64,000 bases of DNA from Lichenibacterium ramalinae (GTDB lineage Bacteria > Pseudomonadota > Alphaproteobacteria > Rhizobiales > Beijerinckiaceae): assembly GCF_004137085.1 (NCBI RefSeq), contig NZ_QYBC01000024.1, positions 1 through 64,000 of the forward strand, given 5' to 3'. A model generated the notes under the pieces. It was not told the DNA's origin. It worked only from the letters and a program-made list of their open reading frames with translations, and did not search any database. Of this stretch, positions 31,814-41,804 are shown piece by piece. Numbering within the stretch: position 1 is the stretch's first letter; every line of letters begins with the position of its first letter. The position numbers and the translations under genes were made by a program.

Positions 31814-33163
31814 TCAGCGGGCGGCCGGGACGGGCGCGAGCTGCGCGACCAACCGGTCCAGGACCTCCCCGGGGGCGAGCAGGTCCTTGGCGCCGGTGCG
31901 CCGGTGTTTCAGTTCCACCTTGCCGTCGGCCAGCCCCTTCGGCCCGACGAGGACCTGGTAGGGCACGCCGATGAGGTCCAGCGTCGCGAATTTGGCGCCC
32001 GGCCGCTCGTCGCGGTCGTCGTAGAGCGCGTCGATGCCGGCGGCGAGCAGGCCCCGGTAGAGGGTCTCGCAGGCGGCGTCCGTCTCGGCATTGCCGGTCT
32101 TGAGGTTGGCGATGCCGACCGTGAAGGGCGCGACCGAGTCGGGCCACAGGATGCCGGCCTCGTCGTGGCCGGCCTCGATCAGCGCCGCGACGACGCGCGA
32201 GGGGCCGATGCCGTAGGAGCCCATGTGGACCGGCACGGTCTTGCCGTCGGGCCCGCTCACCACGGCGTTCATCGGCTCCGAATATTTGGTGCCGAAGTAG
32301 AAGATGTGGCCCACCTCGATGCCCCGGGCGGACACGCGGTCCGCTTCCGGGACGGCGTCGAAGCCGGCCGCGTCGAACTTCTCGCTCGTGGCGGCGAAGC
32401 GCGACGTCCAATGGTCGACGACGCCCTGCAGGCCCGCGACATCGTCGAAATCGATGTCGGCGGGCGGCGGCGCGAAGCCGAGATAGTCCTTGTGGCAGAA
32501 CACCTCGCTTTCGCCGGTCGACGCCAGGATGATGAACTCGTGGCTGAGGTCGCCCCCGATGGGGCCCGTGTCGGCCACCATCGGGATGGCGGTCACGCCG
32601 AGCCGCGCGAAGGTGCGCAGGTAGGCGACGAACATGCGGTTGTAGCTGTGCCGGGCGCCCGCGGCGTCGAGGTCGAAGGAGTAGGCGTCCTTCATCAGGA
32701 ACTCGCGCGACCGCATGACGCCGAAGCGCGGCCGCACCTCGTCCCGGAACTTCCACTGGATGTGGTAGAGGTTCAGCGGCAGGTCCTTGTAGGACCGCAC
32801 CGAGGCGCGGAAGATTTCCGTCACCATCTCCTCGTTGGTCGGCCCGTAGAGCATCTCGCGCTCGTGCCGGTCCTTGATGCGCAGCATCTCCTTGCCGTAG
32901 TCGTCGTAGCGGCCCGACTCGCGCCACAGGTCGGCGGACTGCACGGTCGGCATCTTGATCTCGATGGCGCCGGCGCGGTTCTGCTCCTCGCGCACGATGG
33001 CGTTGACCTTTTCCAGCACCCGCAGCCCGAGCGGCAGCCAGGCGTAGATGCCGGCCGCCTCCTGGCGGATCATGCCGGCCCGCAGCATCAGGCGATGCGA
33101 CACGATCTCCGCTTCCTTCGGCGTTTCGCGCAGGATCGGCAGGAAGTATCGGCTGGAACGCAT
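31814..33163 (-). CDS. proS: Prolyl-tRNA synthetase
   Basis: Class II synthetase charging tRNA-Pro. At 449 residues it is the short alphaproteobacterial bacterial-type enzyme lacking the internal editing insertion. Visible motifs are [16 protein letters not shown], the motif 2 region [21 protein letters not shown], and [14 protein letters not shown] for motif 3. It is first in the operon with lolC and lolD, a conserved alphaproteobacterial arrangement. Confidence 0.95.
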   Translation of the reverse strand: MRSSRYFLPILRETPKEAEIVSHRLMLRAGMIRQEAAGIYAWLPLGLRVLEKVNAIVREEQNRAGAIEIKMPTVQSADLWRESGRYDDYGKEMLRIKDRHEREMLYGPTNEEMVTEIFRASVRSYKDLPLNLYHIQWKFRDEVRPRFGVMRSREFLMKDAYSFDLDAAGARHSYNRMFVAYLRTFARLGVTAIPMVADTGPIGGDLSHEFIILASTGESEVFCHKDYLGFAPPPADIDFDDVAGLQGVVDHWTSRFAATSEKFDAAGFDAVPEADRVSARGIEVGHIFYFGTKYSEPMNAVVSGPDGKTVPVHMGSYGIGPSRVVAALIEAGHDEAGILWPDSVAPFTVGIANLKTGNAETDAACETLYRGLLAAGIDALYDDRDERPGAKFATLDLIGVPYQVLVGPKGLADGKVELKHRRTGAKDLLAPGEVLDRLVAQLAPVPAAR

Positions 33164-33339
33164 CAGGATCGTCTCTGGACTTGGGGCATCGGCACTCGCG
33201 GTGCTGGCGGACCCCGGAGCCGGCTAACAAACGCATAGGCGGGCAAAACACAAGGCGCGCCGCACCTCGTGCGGAGCTTGCCCCCTCGGTGCGAGCGGAA
33301 GCATGGCGTTTCCACGACAGTCCGGCGAAGGGGCGGCGT

Positions 33340-33636
33340 TCAGGACCCGAGCAGGGCCGCCGCGATCTCGTGCCATTCCGCCGCGAGCGGCGCCGTGGCG
33401 ACCGGCCGGCCGGCGCGGCGGTACCAGTAGCGGGCGTTGCCGGCATCGCCCTCGCGGCGGTGCAGGTAGGCGTGGACCCAGGCGGCGTCCCGGCCCTCCT
33501 CGTCGGCCGCGGCCGCGGCATGGGCCCGGTCCCAGTCGCCCCTGCCGTCCCACCACAGCGCCAGCAGCGGCGGGGCGAGGCCGGGCGGCGGCACCGCGTC
33601 CTCCCGGGACGAGCGGGCGAAGTCGGCGGCGTTCAT
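33340..33636 (-). CDS. Small conserved hypothetical protein
   Basis: A 98-residue protein with the conserved core LWWDGRGDWDRAHA, AWVHAYLHRREGD and NARYWYRRAGRP. This helical, tetratricopeptide-like pattern is found in short alphaproteobacterial and actinobacterial proteins of unknown function. The start at 33636 overlaps the phytochrome stop by 4 bp (ATGA), so it is translationally coupled to the photoreceptor gene. Confidence 0.7.
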   Translation of the reverse strand: MNAADFARSSREDAVPPPGLAPPLLALWWDGRGDWDRAHAAAAADEEGRDAAWVHAYLHRREGDAGNARYWYRRAGRPVATAPLAAEWHEIAAALLGS

Positions 33637-36212
33637 GCGGCGGGCTCGGCGGCCAGGGCGGCCTGCACGCCGCCGAGCGCCATGCGCAGGGCGGCGCCGT
33701 CATAGGGCTTGGACACCACCGGCACGGCGCGGAATCGCTCCGGCATCATGATGCTTTCGCCGTAGCCGGTGGCGAAGACGAAGGGCAGGCCCAGCGTCAC
33801 CAGCCGATCCGCCACGCCGAAGCTGGTCTCGCCCGACAGGTTCACGTCGAGGACCGCGACGTCGAAACTGTCGACGCCGAGCAGGCGGTTGGCATCCGCG
33901 ATGGTGCCCGCCACCTCCACGTCGAGGCCTTCCTCCGCCAGCATCGCCTGGGCGTCGAGCGCGATCATCATGCTGTCCTCGACGAGCAGAAGCCGCTTGG
34001 CGTTGAGGTCCGTCGCCGGCAGCACCACGACGTCGGGCTCGACCTCGCCGCCCTCGACCTCGCCGATATGCAGCGCCGGGATGAGGAAGGAGCCGTGCAC
34101 CCCCTGGGTCAGGTATTCCACCCGCGCTTCGCCGCGCAGCTCGAACGGGATGGTCTGCTCGACGATGACGCTGCCGAAGCCCCGCCGCTCGGGCGGCTGG
34201 ACCAGCGGGCCGCCGAGTTCCCGCCACTCGATGCGCAGGTCGCCACCGCCCTCGCGCGACCAGATCACGCTGAGGCGCCCCGCGCTGCGGCTCAGCGCGC
34301 CGTATTTCGCCGCGTTGGTCATCATCTCGTGGAACACCAGCGCCAGGGCCTGGTAGGCCCGCGAATCCAACGTCACGCCGGGCCCCACGAGGGACACGCG
34401 CTCGGGCGAATGGGTCCAGGCGCGGGCCTCGGCCTCGAGCAGGCGGCGCAGGGGCGCGCGGTGCCAGCCCGTCTGGGTCAGCTGGTCGTGGGCCAGCGCC
34501 AGGGCGCGGATGCGGTGTTCGAGGTCGCCGGCGAAGCCCTCCATGGTGAGGGCGTTCTGCCGGCTCTGGCGCACCAGGGAGCGGATCAGCGCCAGGATGT
34601 TCTTCACGCGGTGGTTCAGTTCGGCGATCAGCGTCGCCTGGCTTTCCTGCGCGGCCCGCCGCTCGCTGTTGACGATGTCGGCCCGGCGCAGGATGACGTC
34701 GAGCAGCGAGATGCGCAGCGTTTCGGCGATCTGCAGCTCGGCGGGCTGCCACGGCACCGATTGGCCCCGCACGGTTTCCTTCCAGGCGTCGAAGCTCGTC
34801 CGCGGCCCGATGCGGGCGCCCCCCTGCTCCACGATCACGGGCTTCGTGGGGTCGCCGCCCCAGGTCACGGTCTGGACGACCTCGGCGCGGAAGAACAGCA
34901 GGTATTCGCGCGGACGGCGCGAGAAGGGGATCGACAGCACGCCGCTGACGTCCGCCACATAGGCACCCGCCGACGCCAGCTCGCGCGACAGGGCCGCGGT
35001 GGCGTAGGGCTGCTGGGGGTCCCGCTCGCCGAGGTGGCGCACGAGGTCCGGCATGGCTTCGGGCGGGGGCGTGGTGCCGACCGCGATGAAGCCCTTCTCC
35101 GACCACACGCCGTATCCGTCGCAGGGGATCATCTCGACGACGAGGTCGCGGAAGCGCGCCGGGTCGTCGAAGATCGACACTTCCGCCGACATGGCCGCCA
35201 TCAGCCGGTCGTGGGACTTGCGCAGCTCGTCGGTGAGCATGAGCTCGCGCGCCTGCTCCTTGGCCTCGATCTGCAGCGAAAAGATCTGTCCGAACAGCTC
35301 CGCGGCCGCGCAGGTCGACGAGGAGATGCGCCGCGGCGACGAGTGGTGGCAGGCGATGAGGCCCCACAGCGCGTCCCCCACCATCAGCGAGATGGTGAGC
35401 GTGGCATGCGAGTCCATGTTGCGCAGGTATTCGAGGTGGACGGGCGACACGCTGCGCAGCGCCGCGAGGCTGAGGTCGGCTTCCGCGGCCGCGCCCGAGC
35501 GGGCCAGCAGCGGCACCGGCTGATAGTTGACGTCCGGGATCAGGCGCAGCCACTGGCGGCGATACAGCGCCCGGGCCTGGGCCGGGATGTCGGACGCCGG
35601 GTAGCGCAGGCCCAGGAAGGGGGTGAGGCCCGAGCGCAGCGCCTCCGCCCGCACCTCGCCGGTGCCGTCGGGCAGGAACTTGTACACCATGACGCGGTCG
35701 AACCCCGTCACGGCCCGCACCTGGTGAGCGGCGAGGTGCAGGAAGCGTTCGAGCGTCGGGGCCCGCTTCAGCCGGCCCACCATGCTCTTCACCAGCGTGA
35801 TGGGATCGGTGGCGAGCGTGTCGGCCCCCTTGCGCGGGATGATCTCGACCACGGCGTTCGACGCCGCCATGTGCACGGTGAGGTCGTAGCGGTCCGGCCC
35901 GTCGTCGATGGGCTGGTCGATCAGCCGCTCGGCTCCCCCCGAGACCATGGAGGCCTGGAGCACGTTGCGCAGGTCGTGCAGCGTTTTTTCGGGCAGCAGC
36001 GTGTCGAGCGTCGCGTCCAGCATGGCTTCGGCCTCGCGGCCGAGCAACTGGCCGGCATTGGCCGAGACGGCGCGCACCACCCAGGACGGCAGGGTGCAGA
36101 ACAGCAGGCACCCATAGGGTTGGATGGCGCCCGGCATGTGGATCCGTTCCCGCTCGCAGGCCGACAGGTCCGGGAGCGGCGGGGGCACGGTGGGCGTCTC
36201 GGTTTGGTCCAT
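33633..36212 (-). CDS. Bacteriophytochrome HWE-type histidine kinase with fused receiver
   Basis: Red/far-red photoreceptor of 859 residues. In order: PAS domain with the biliverdin-attaching Cys19 (SACERERIHMPGAIQPYG), GAF domain with RYPASDIPAQARALYRR, PHY domain with the tongue motif PRTSF, an HWE/HisKA_2-type kinase with phosphoacceptor AELNHRVKNILALIR (near 545) and HEMMTNAAKYGALS, then a C-terminal receiver (about 735-850) with LLLVEDSMM, VLDVNLSGE and SKPYDG. The fused receiver makes it a self-contained hybrid with no adjacent output regulator. It is soluble and cytoplasmic. Confidence 0.93.
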   Translation of the reverse strand: MDQTETPTVPPPLPDLSACERERIHMPGAIQPYGCLLFCTLPSWVVRAVSANAGQLLGREAEAMLDATLDTLLPEKTLHDLRNVLQASMVSGGAERLIDQPIDDGPDRYDLTVHMAASNAVVEIIPRKGADTLATDPITLVKSMVGRLKRAPTLERFLHLAAHQVRAVTGFDRVMVYKFLPDGTGEVRAEALRSGLTPFLGLRYPASDIPAQARALYRRQWLRLIPDVNYQPVPLLARSGAAAEADLSLAALRSVSPVHLEYLRNMDSHATLTISLMVGDALWGLIACHHSSPRRISSSTCAAAELFGQIFSLQIEAKEQARELMLTDELRKSHDRLMAAMSAEVSIFDDPARFRDLVVEMIPCDGYGVWSEKGFIAVGTTPPPEAMPDLVRHLGERDPQQPYATAALSRELASAGAYVADVSGVLSIPFSRRPREYLLFFRAEVVQTVTWGGDPTKPVIVEQGGARIGPRTSFDAWKETVRGQSVPWQPAELQIAETLRISLLDVILRRADIVNSERRAAQESQATLIAELNHRVKNILALIRSLVRQSRQNALTMEGFAGDLEHRIRALALAHDQLTQTGWHRAPLRRLLEAEARAWTHSPERVSLVGPGVTLDSRAYQALALVFHEMMTNAAKYGALSRSAGRLSVIWSREGGGDLRIEWRELGGPLVQPPERRGFGSVIVEQTIPFELRGEARVEYLTQGVHGSFLIPALHIGEVEGGEVEPDVVVLPATDLNAKRLLLVEDSMMIALDAQAMLAEEGLDVEVAGTIADANRLLGVDSFDVAVLDVNLSGETSFGVADRLVTLGLPFVFATGYGESIMMPERFRAVPVVSKPYDGAALRMALGGVQAALAAEPAA

Positions 36213-36382
36213 CTGATCCGTTTCGAACGACGTCGCGCGCGAGGGGCGTCGACCTCTCTGATAGCCGAAACCCGACCCGGTGCCAAAGTCCTCGGCGCGG
36301 CGGGCCGCGGCATGGCGCCTCGCCTTGACCTCGCGGGCGTGCCGCCCGATAGGTGCGGGACCGCGCAGAAGGCTAAGGTCCC

Positions 36383-37000
36383 GTGCCGAGAGTCACCCTC
36401 GTCGACAATTACGACAGCTTCACCTGGAACCTGTTCCACGACCTCGGGGCGCTCGGCGCCGACGTCACGGTCGTGCGCAACGACGCCGCCACCGCCGAGG
36501 AGATCCTGGCGGCGGCGCCGGACGCCATCGTGCTGTCGCCGGGGCCCTGCACGCCGCGGGAGGCGGGCGTGTGCTGCGACCTGCTCCGCCAGGCCGGGGA
36601 CAGCGTGCCGATCCTCGGCGTATGCCTCGGCCACCAGGCGATCGGGGACGTCTACGGGGGCGACGTCGTGCGGGCCAGGGTGCCGATGCACGGCAAGGTG
36701 TCCACCGTGGACCACGGGGGCCGCGCCGTGTTCCGCGGCATCAACGGCGCCTTCAAGGCGACGCGCTACCATTCCCTCGTGGTCGACGAGGCGACGCTTC
36801 CGGACGAGCTCGAGGTCACGGCCCGCTCCGAGGACGGCACCATCATGGGCCTGTCGCACCGCGCCCACCCGGTGCACGGCGTGCAGTTCCATCCCGAAAG
36901 CATCGCCTCCGAGAACGGCCGGGTCATCCTGAAGAACTTCCTCGACCTCGCCGAAGCCTGGAACGCGAGCCGGGCCGGCGCCGGCGAGGCGTCCCGGTGA
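36383..37000 (+). CDS. trpG: Anthranilate synthase component II (glutamine amidotransferase)
   Basis: Supplies ammonia from glutamine to anthranilate (or aminodeoxychorismate) synthase. The 205 residues carry the nucleophile Cys in [11 protein letters not shown] and the catalytic His/Glu in [11 protein letters not shown]. The start is GTG at 36383. No trpE lies upstream in this window, so component I is encoded elsewhere, and a shared PabA role is possible. First gene of an operon joined by overlapping stops and starts. Confidence 0.93.
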   Translation: MPRVTLVDNYDSFTWNLFHDLGALGADVTVVRNDAATAEEILAAAPDAIVLSPGPCTPREAGVCCDLLRQAGDSVPILGVCLGHQAIGDVYGGDVVRARVPMHGKVSTVDHGGRAVFRGINGAFKATRYHSLVVDEATLPDELEVTARSEDGTIMGLSHRAHPVHGVQFHPESIASENGRVILKNFLDLAEAWNASRAGAGEASR

Positions 37001-38037
37001 TGGACGGGTTCAAGCCGCTCCTCGGCAAGGTCGCGACCGGCGCCGCCCTCACCCGCGCCGAAGCCGAGGCCGCCTTCGACCACCTGCTGTCCGGCGAAGT
37101 GACGCCGGCCCAGACCGGTGCCTTCCTGATGGGCCTGCGCGTGCGCGGCGAGACCGTGGCGGAGATCACCGGCGCGGTCGCCGCCATGCGGGCCCGCATG
37201 GCCCGGGTTTCGGCGCCCGAGGGGGCCGTCGACATCGTCGGCACGGGCGGCGACGGCTCGGGCTCCTACAACGTGTCGACGCTGGCGGCGCTGATCGTGG
37301 CGGCCTGCGGCGTCCCCGTCGCCAAGCACGGCAACCGCGCGGCCTCGTCGCGCTCGGGCGCCAGCGACGTGCTGGCGGCGCTCGGCGTGCGGGTCGGCGG
37401 CACGCCGGCATCGGTCGAACATTGCCTCGCCGAGGCCGGCATCGGCTTCATGATGGCGGGGGCGCACCATGCCGCGATGCGCCACGTGGCTTCGGCCCGC
37501 GTGGAACTCGGCACCCGCACGATCTTCAACCTGCTCGGCCCGCTGTCCAACCCCGCGGGCGTGCGCCACCAGCTGCTCGGCGTGTTCTCGCGCGCCTGGC
37601 TGGAGCCGCTGGCCGAGGTGCTGCGCAACGCCGGGGCGGCGCGTGCCTGGGTGGTGCACGGCTCGGACGGGCTCGACGAGATGACCACGACGGGCCCGAC
37701 GGAGGTGGCGGAGTTGCGCGACGGCGCCATCCGCCTCTTCGAGATCACGCCGGAGGAGGCCGGCCTGCCCCGCGCCGCCGCGGCGGAGCTGCGCGGCGGC
37801 GACCCGGCCCACAACGCAGCGGCCCTGCGCGCCGTGCTGGCCGGCGCCCGCACGCCGTATCGCGACATCGCGCTGCTCAACGCCGCCGGGGCGCTGCTGG
37901 TGGCGGACCGGGCCGGAACGCTTCGCGAAGGGGCGGCCCTGGCGGCCCGCGCCATCGACGACGGGCACGCCGCCGCCACGCTGGAGCGGCTCGTCGCCGC
38001 CTCGCAGCACGAAGCCCCCCTGACCCGGAGCGCCTGA
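37000..38037 (+). CDS. trpD: Anthranilate phosphoribosyltransferase
   Basis: Transfers the phosphoribosyl group of PRPP to anthranilate, step two of tryptophan synthesis. The 345 residues show the PRPP-binding [34 protein letters not shown] and [12 protein letters not shown]. The ATG overlaps the trpG stop by one base (TGATG), so translation is coupled. Confidence 0.95.
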   Translation: MDGFKPLLGKVATGAALTRAEAEAAFDHLLSGEVTPAQTGAFLMGLRVRGETVAEITGAVAAMRARMARVSAPEGAVDIVGTGGDGSGSYNVSTLAALIVAACGVPVAKHGNRAASSRSGASDVLAALGVRVGGTPASVEHCLAEAGIGFMMAGAHHAAMRHVASARVELGTRTIFNLLGPLSNPAGVRHQLLGVFSRAWLEPLAEVLRNAGAARAWVVHGSDGLDEMTTTGPTEVAELRDGAIRLFEITPEEAGLPRAAAAELRGGDPAHNAAALRAVLAGARTPYRDIALLNAAGALLVADRAGTLREGAALAARAIDDGHAAATLERLVAASQHEAPLTRSA

Positions 38038-38039
38038 GC

Positions 38040-38843
38040 GTGGCCGACATCCTCGAGCGCATCGAAACCTACAAGCGCGGCGAGATCGCCGAAGCCAAGG
38101 CGCGGGCGCCCCTCGCCGAACTGGCCCGCCGCGCCGCCGACGCGCCGCCGCCGCGCGGCTTCGCCCGCGCCCTCGCGGCCCGGCACGCCGAGGGCCGGCT
38201 GGCGCTCATCGCCGAGATCAAGAAGGCGAGCCCCTCGAAGGGGCTGATCCGCCCCGACTTCGTGCCCGCCGACCTCGCCCGCGCCTACCAGGCCGGCGGC
38301 GCCGCCTGCCTGTCCGTGCTCACCGACGCGCCCTCGTTCCAGGGCGCGCCCGCCTTCCTGCAGCAGGCACGCGACGCCTGCGGACTGCCGGTGCTGCGCA
38401 AGGACTTCATGTTCGACCCCTACCAATGCGTCGAGGCCCGGGCCTGGGGTGCCGACTGCATCCTCGTCATCATGGCGGCGCTGGACGACGCCACGGCGCG
38501 CGAGATCGCGGCGGCGGCGGACGACCTGGGCATGGACGTGCTGGTCGAGGTCCACACGGACGAGGAGCTCGACCGGGCGCTGGCCCTGCCCTGCCGCCTG
38601 CTGGGCGTGAACAACCGCGACCTGCGCAGCTTCGCCACCGACCTCGCCACGTCGGAACGATTGGCGCCGCGCATCCCGGCGGACCGCATCGCCGTCGGCG
38701 AGAGCGGCATCGCCACCCCCGCCGACTGTGCCCGGCTGGCGCGCGTCGGCATCCGCACCGTGCTGGTCGGCGAAAGCCTGATGCGGCAGGCCGACGTCGC
38801 GGCGGCGACGCGGGTTCTGCTGGCGGAAGGTCTTCCGGCGTGA
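38040..38843 (+). CDS. trpC: Indole-3-glycerol phosphate synthase
   Basis: Closes the indole ring from CdRP in tryptophan synthesis. The TIM-barrel protein of 267 residues has the substrate motif [43 protein letters not shown] and [11 protein letters not shown]. The start is GTG at 38040, two bases after the trpD stop. Confidence 0.95.
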   Translation: MADILERIETYKRGEIAEAKARAPLAELARRAADAPPPRGFARALAARHAEGRLALIAEIKKASPSKGLIRPDFVPADLARAYQAGGAACLSVLTDAPSFQGAPAFLQQARDACGLPVLRKDFMFDPYQCVEARAWGADCILVIMAALDDATAREIAAAADDLGMDVLVEVHTDEELDRALALPCRLLGVNNRDLRSFATDLATSERLAPRIPADRIAVGESGIATPADCARLARVGIRTVLVGESLMRQADVAAATRVLLAEGLPA

Positions 38844-39328
38844 GCGGCCTCACCCACATCGACGCCGCGGGCGAGGCCCGCATGGTCGAGGTCGGCGGCA
38901 AGGAGGTGACGGACCGCGTCGGCGTCGCCGGCGGCACCGTGCTGGTCGCGCCCGCCACGCTGGCGCTGATCCGGTCGGGCGACGCCAAGAAGGGCGACGT
39001 GCTCGGCACGGCGCGCATCGCCGGCATCATGGCGGCCAAGCGCACCCACGACCTGATCCCGCTCTGCCACCCGCTGGCGCTGACCTCCGTCAAGGTGGAC
39101 CTCGCCTGCGAGGCGGATCCCCCGCGCGTCACCGTCACCGCCACCGTCAAGACGTCCGGCCGCACCGGCATCGAGATGGAAGCGCTGACGGCCGTCTCGG
39201 TGGCCTGCCTCACCGTCTACGACATGGTGAAGGCCGTCGACCGCTCCATCCGCATCACCGACATCCGCCTGCTGGAGAAGCGCGGCGGCAAGTCCGGAGA
39301 CTGGGTCGCCGACCCGGCCGCGCCGTGA
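38840..39328 (+). CDS. moaC: Cyclic pyranopterin monophosphate synthase
   Basis: Converts the MoaA product to cPMP in molybdenum cofactor synthesis. The 162 residues contain [28 protein letters not shown] and [19 protein letters not shown]. The GTG start overlaps the trpC stop (GTGA). Its presence fits the Moco-dependent aldehyde oxidoreductase encoded at the left of the window, though the two are 35 kb apart. Confidence 0.95.
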   Translation: MSGLTHIDAAGEARMVEVGGKEVTDRVGVAGGTVLVAPATLALIRSGDAKKGDVLGTARIAGIMAAKRTHDLIPLCHPLALTSVKVDLACEADPPRVTVTATVKTSGRTGIEMEALTAVSVACLTVYDMVKAVDRSIRITDIRLLEKRGGKSGDWVADPAAP

Positions 39329-40560
39329 CGCTGCCGCCCCTGACGCCCGTCGCCGAGGCGCTCCGGCTGATCCTGGCCGGCGCCGCGCCGCCAGCCCAGG
39401 TCGACAGCGTCCCGCTGCGCCGTGCGGCGGCCCGCGTCCTGGCGCGACCGCTGGCGGCGCTGCGCACGCAGCCGCCCTGCGACGTGTCGGCCATGGACGG
39501 CTACGCGGTCCGGGCCGCCGACATCGCCGCCGTGCCGGCGACGCTCGGCGTGCTCGGGGAAAGTGCGGCCGGCCGGGCCTTCGCCGGGACGGTCACGCCC
39601 GGCGGCGCGGCCCGCATCTTCACGGGCGCTCCCGTGCCGCCCGGCGCCGACACGGTGGTGATCCAGGAGAACACCGAAGCCGGGGACGGGCGCGTGACGG
39701 TACGGCAGGCGGAGGCGCCCGGCCGGCACATCCGCCGGGCCGGGCAGGATTTCCGCGAGGGCGAGAGCCTCCTGGCCGCGGGCCGCCGCCTGGGTGCCGC
39801 CGACATCGCGCTCGCCGCCGCCATGAACCACCCGGCGCTGCCGGTGTTCCGCCGCCCGCGCGTCGCCGTGCTGGCCACGGGCGACGAACTGGTCGAACCC
39901 GGCCAGAATCCCGGCCCCGGGGAGATCGTCGCGTCGAACAGCTACGCCCTCATGGCGCTGGCCGAGGCCGCCGGCGCGGAGGTGATCGACCTCGGCATCG
40001 CGCGGGACGACATGGGCGCGCTGGCGGCCTCGTTCGCGCGGGCCCGCGAGGCCGGAGCCGACCTGCTGGTGACGCTCGGCGGCGCCTCGGTCGGCGACCA
40101 CGATCTCGTGCAGCGGGCGCTGGTCGCCGAAGGCATGGACCTCGGCTTCTGGCGCGTGGCCATGCGGCCCGGCAAGCCGCTGATGCACGGGCGCCTCGGC
40201 CCCATCCAGGTGCTGGGCCTGCCCGGCAACCCGGTGTCGGCCATCGTCTGCGGGCTGCTCTTCGTCGTGCCGCTGGTGAAGGCGCTGTCGGGCGACCGCC
40301 ATGCCGCCGAGGACATGGCCGAAGCCGCCGTCCTCGCCGGGCCGATGCCCGCCAACGACGCCCGGCAGGACTACATGCGCTCGCGCATCCTGGCGGCGGA
40401 CGGCGGCATCGCCCGCGTGATGCCGGGCCCGCGCCAGGACTCCTCGCTCCTGAAGGCGCTGTCCGATTCGGATTGCCTCGTCGTCCGACCGCCGCACGCC
40501 CCCCCGGCGGCCGAAGGCGACGCCTGTCGCATCCTGAGGCTGTCGCGCCTCGGCGCCTGA
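39325..40560 (+). CDS. moeA: Molybdopterin molybdenumtransferase
   Basis: Inserts molybdate into adenylylated molybdopterin. The 411 residues show [52 protein letters not shown] and [13 protein letters not shown]. The GTG start overlaps the moaC stop (GTGA). In related genomes lexA directly follows moeA; here a Mu-like prophage separates them. Confidence 0.95.
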   Translation: MTLPPLTPVAEALRLILAGAAPPAQVDSVPLRRAAARVLARPLAALRTQPPCDVSAMDGYAVRAADIAAVPATLGVLGESAAGRAFAGTVTPGGAARIFTGAPVPPGADTVVIQENTEAGDGRVTVRQAEAPGRHIRRAGQDFREGESLLAAGRRLGAADIALAAAMNHPALPVFRRPRVAVLATGDELVEPGQNPGPGEIVASNSYALMALAEAAGAEVIDLGIARDDMGALAASFARAREAGADLLVTLGGASVGDHDLVQRALVAEGMDLGFWRVAMRPGKPLMHGRLGPIQVLGLPGNPVSAIVCGLLFVVPLVKALSGDRHAAEDMAEAAVLAGPMPANDARQDYMRSRILAADGGIARVMPGPRQDSSLLKALSDSDCLVVRPPHAPPAAEGDACRILRLSRLGA

Positions 40561-40579
40561 GGCGCGGGCGTTTCGCGCC
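40561..40579 (+). terminator. Hairpin after moeA
   Basis: A 6-bp stem GGCGCG/CGCGCC with a 7-base loop begins right after the moeA stop codon and ends 7 bp before the inferred prophage terminus. It probably ends the trpGDC-moaC-moeA transcript, so the prophage inserted just beyond the operon terminator. Confidence 0.4.
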
Positions 40580-40586
40580 GCCTTCC

Positions 40587-40631
40587 TGTACCCGTCATCG
40601 ATCCCTGGCGGCTGACATCGCTCCGTGGCGG
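40587..40631. other. Prophage terminus (phage right end) with two transposase-binding motifs
   Basis: The inferred end is TGTACCC at 40587. Two tandem copies of the terminal motif follow: GTCATCGATCCCTGGCGG at 40594-40611 and GACATCGCTCCGTGGCGG at 40614-40631, 20 bp apart. Tandem, closely spaced sites match the R1-R2 layout of the Mu right end. A degenerate third copy (CTGACTTCGCTCCGT) starts at 40690 inside the last gene. Confidence 0.7.
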
Positions 40632-40645
40632 GATTAAACGGGATA

Positions 40646-41374
40646 TCAGGGGATTTCGCGGTTCGATTTCGTCCTCCGAGGGTGGCGGTCTGACTTCGCT
40701 CCGTCCAGCGCTGCGCCATGCGCTTCGTCCGAGCCTCCATCGTCGAGTGCTGCGGCGTGCCCCTCGGGCGCTTCCGCCTCTCTCGCCACCCCAGTCAGTT
40801 CAACACGCGCCGCCTCAGGCGACGCCGTGAAGTGAACAGGAGACGCGTAGGGCCCTGCCGAAAGGGTAGCGTTCACGACGGCGTTGCCGTCGACCATCGC
40901 GCGATATGCCGCGATGCGGTCGCCGACATCCAGATGGTCCAGCCCGGAGGCTTCGACGAGCTGCCCGATGGACAGCGTCCCGCCCTCGTGCAAACGGATG
41001 AGCAGGCCCATGCACCCTTCTGAGTTCGGCACCGGCCCGGCTTGCTCGACGTCCTCCTCCGGCAGCTCTTGCGCTGCCGCGTGGCGCAGCGCGTAGGCAT
41101 AGGCCGAGGCCGGCACCGTCACCATCTCGACGCCGCCGATTGTCGTCACCAGTGGCTTGACGGTGACGAGATTGAACGCACCCCGGAGCGCGCGGTCCCC
41201 GAGGAAGGTGGCAGGGTCGAACTCCCGCACGACCACGACAGTCGGACCTGGCGCGTGGGCTGGCGGAGGCGGTTGACGGCCGTCGAGTAGGCTCGCCGGA
41301 TCGAATGGTGCGCGGGTCGGCGGGCGGGCGGTGATGAGGTCGACCGCGCGGGCCGCCGGGTTCTGTTCGTCCAT
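40646..41374 (-). CDS. Prophage protein of unknown function (last gene)
   Basis: A 242-residue protein ending 59 bp from the prophage terminus. I do not recognise a family. It has a Pro-rich N-terminus, a middle segment with VVVVREFDPATFLGDRALRGA and IGQLVEASGLDHLDVGDRIA in short blocks, and an acidic, Ala/Gly-rich C-terminus. It follows the previous gene by 3 bp in the structural operon, so a virion-related role is possible but unproven. Confidence 0.55.
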   Translation of the reverse strand: MDEQNPAARAVDLITARPPTRAPFDPASLLDGRQPPPPAHAPGPTVVVVREFDPATFLGDRALRGAFNLVTVKPLVTTIGGVEMVTVPASAYAYALRHAAAQELPEEDVEQAGPVPNSEGCMGLLIRLHEGGTLSIGQLVEASGLDHLDVGDRIAAYRAMVDGNAVVNATLSAGPYASPVHFTASPEAARVELTGVAREAEAPEGHAAALDDGGSDEAHGAALDGAKSDRHPRRTKSNREIP

Positions 41375-41377
41375 GGT

Positions 41378-41803
41378 CTACCTCGTGCGCTGGCGGAAGA
41401 TGGTGATGCGCGTCAGCGACGGCGTGCGTGCCTCGCCGAAACGCTCGATGCAGGCGGCGCGTAGCTCCGCCACGGTCTTGTGCTGGCCGAACAGATCGCG
41501 GAGGAACGCCGCGACCTCCGCATCTCGCTCGATCGTCGATACGGGTCGGGTATTCGCCTTGAGGGCCGGCTTGGGCGGTGCGGTGCGCCGCGGGGCGACG
41601 CCGTCGAGGGCTGCCTGCACCAGGCGGCGGTATTCGTCGAGCGGCAGCACCGCCACCGGCTCGCCGCCGAGCGTTGCGAAAAACGGCGGCGCCTGCCCGT
41701 CCGCTGGAAGCGGCCCGAGAGGGTCGAGCGGTGCCAGCGTCAGGGCGTCGCTTCCCCGCTTGCGGACGCCTTCGGAGACCTTTCGAAGGGGCTTCGAAGC
41801 CAT
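41378..41803 (-). CDS. Prophage protein of unknown function
   Basis: A 141-residue protein. The ATG at 41803 (MASKPLRK) is preferred over an upstream in-frame start because it sits one base after the capsid stop with a GGGGGC box upstream. It has a short block GGEPVAVLPLDEYRRLVQAAL and a C-terminal helical part (AAFLRDLFGQHKTVAELRAA) that looks like a small helix-turn-helix. It is part of the capsid operon. No function assigned. Confidence 0.5.
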   Translation of the reverse strand: MASKPLRKVSEGVRKRGSDALTLAPLDPLGPLPADGQAPPFFATLGGEPVAVLPLDEYRRLVQAALDGVAPRRTAPPKPALKANTRPVSTIERDAEVAAFLRDLFGQHKTVAELRAACIERFGEARTPSLTRITIFRQRTR

Positions 41804-41804
41804 C

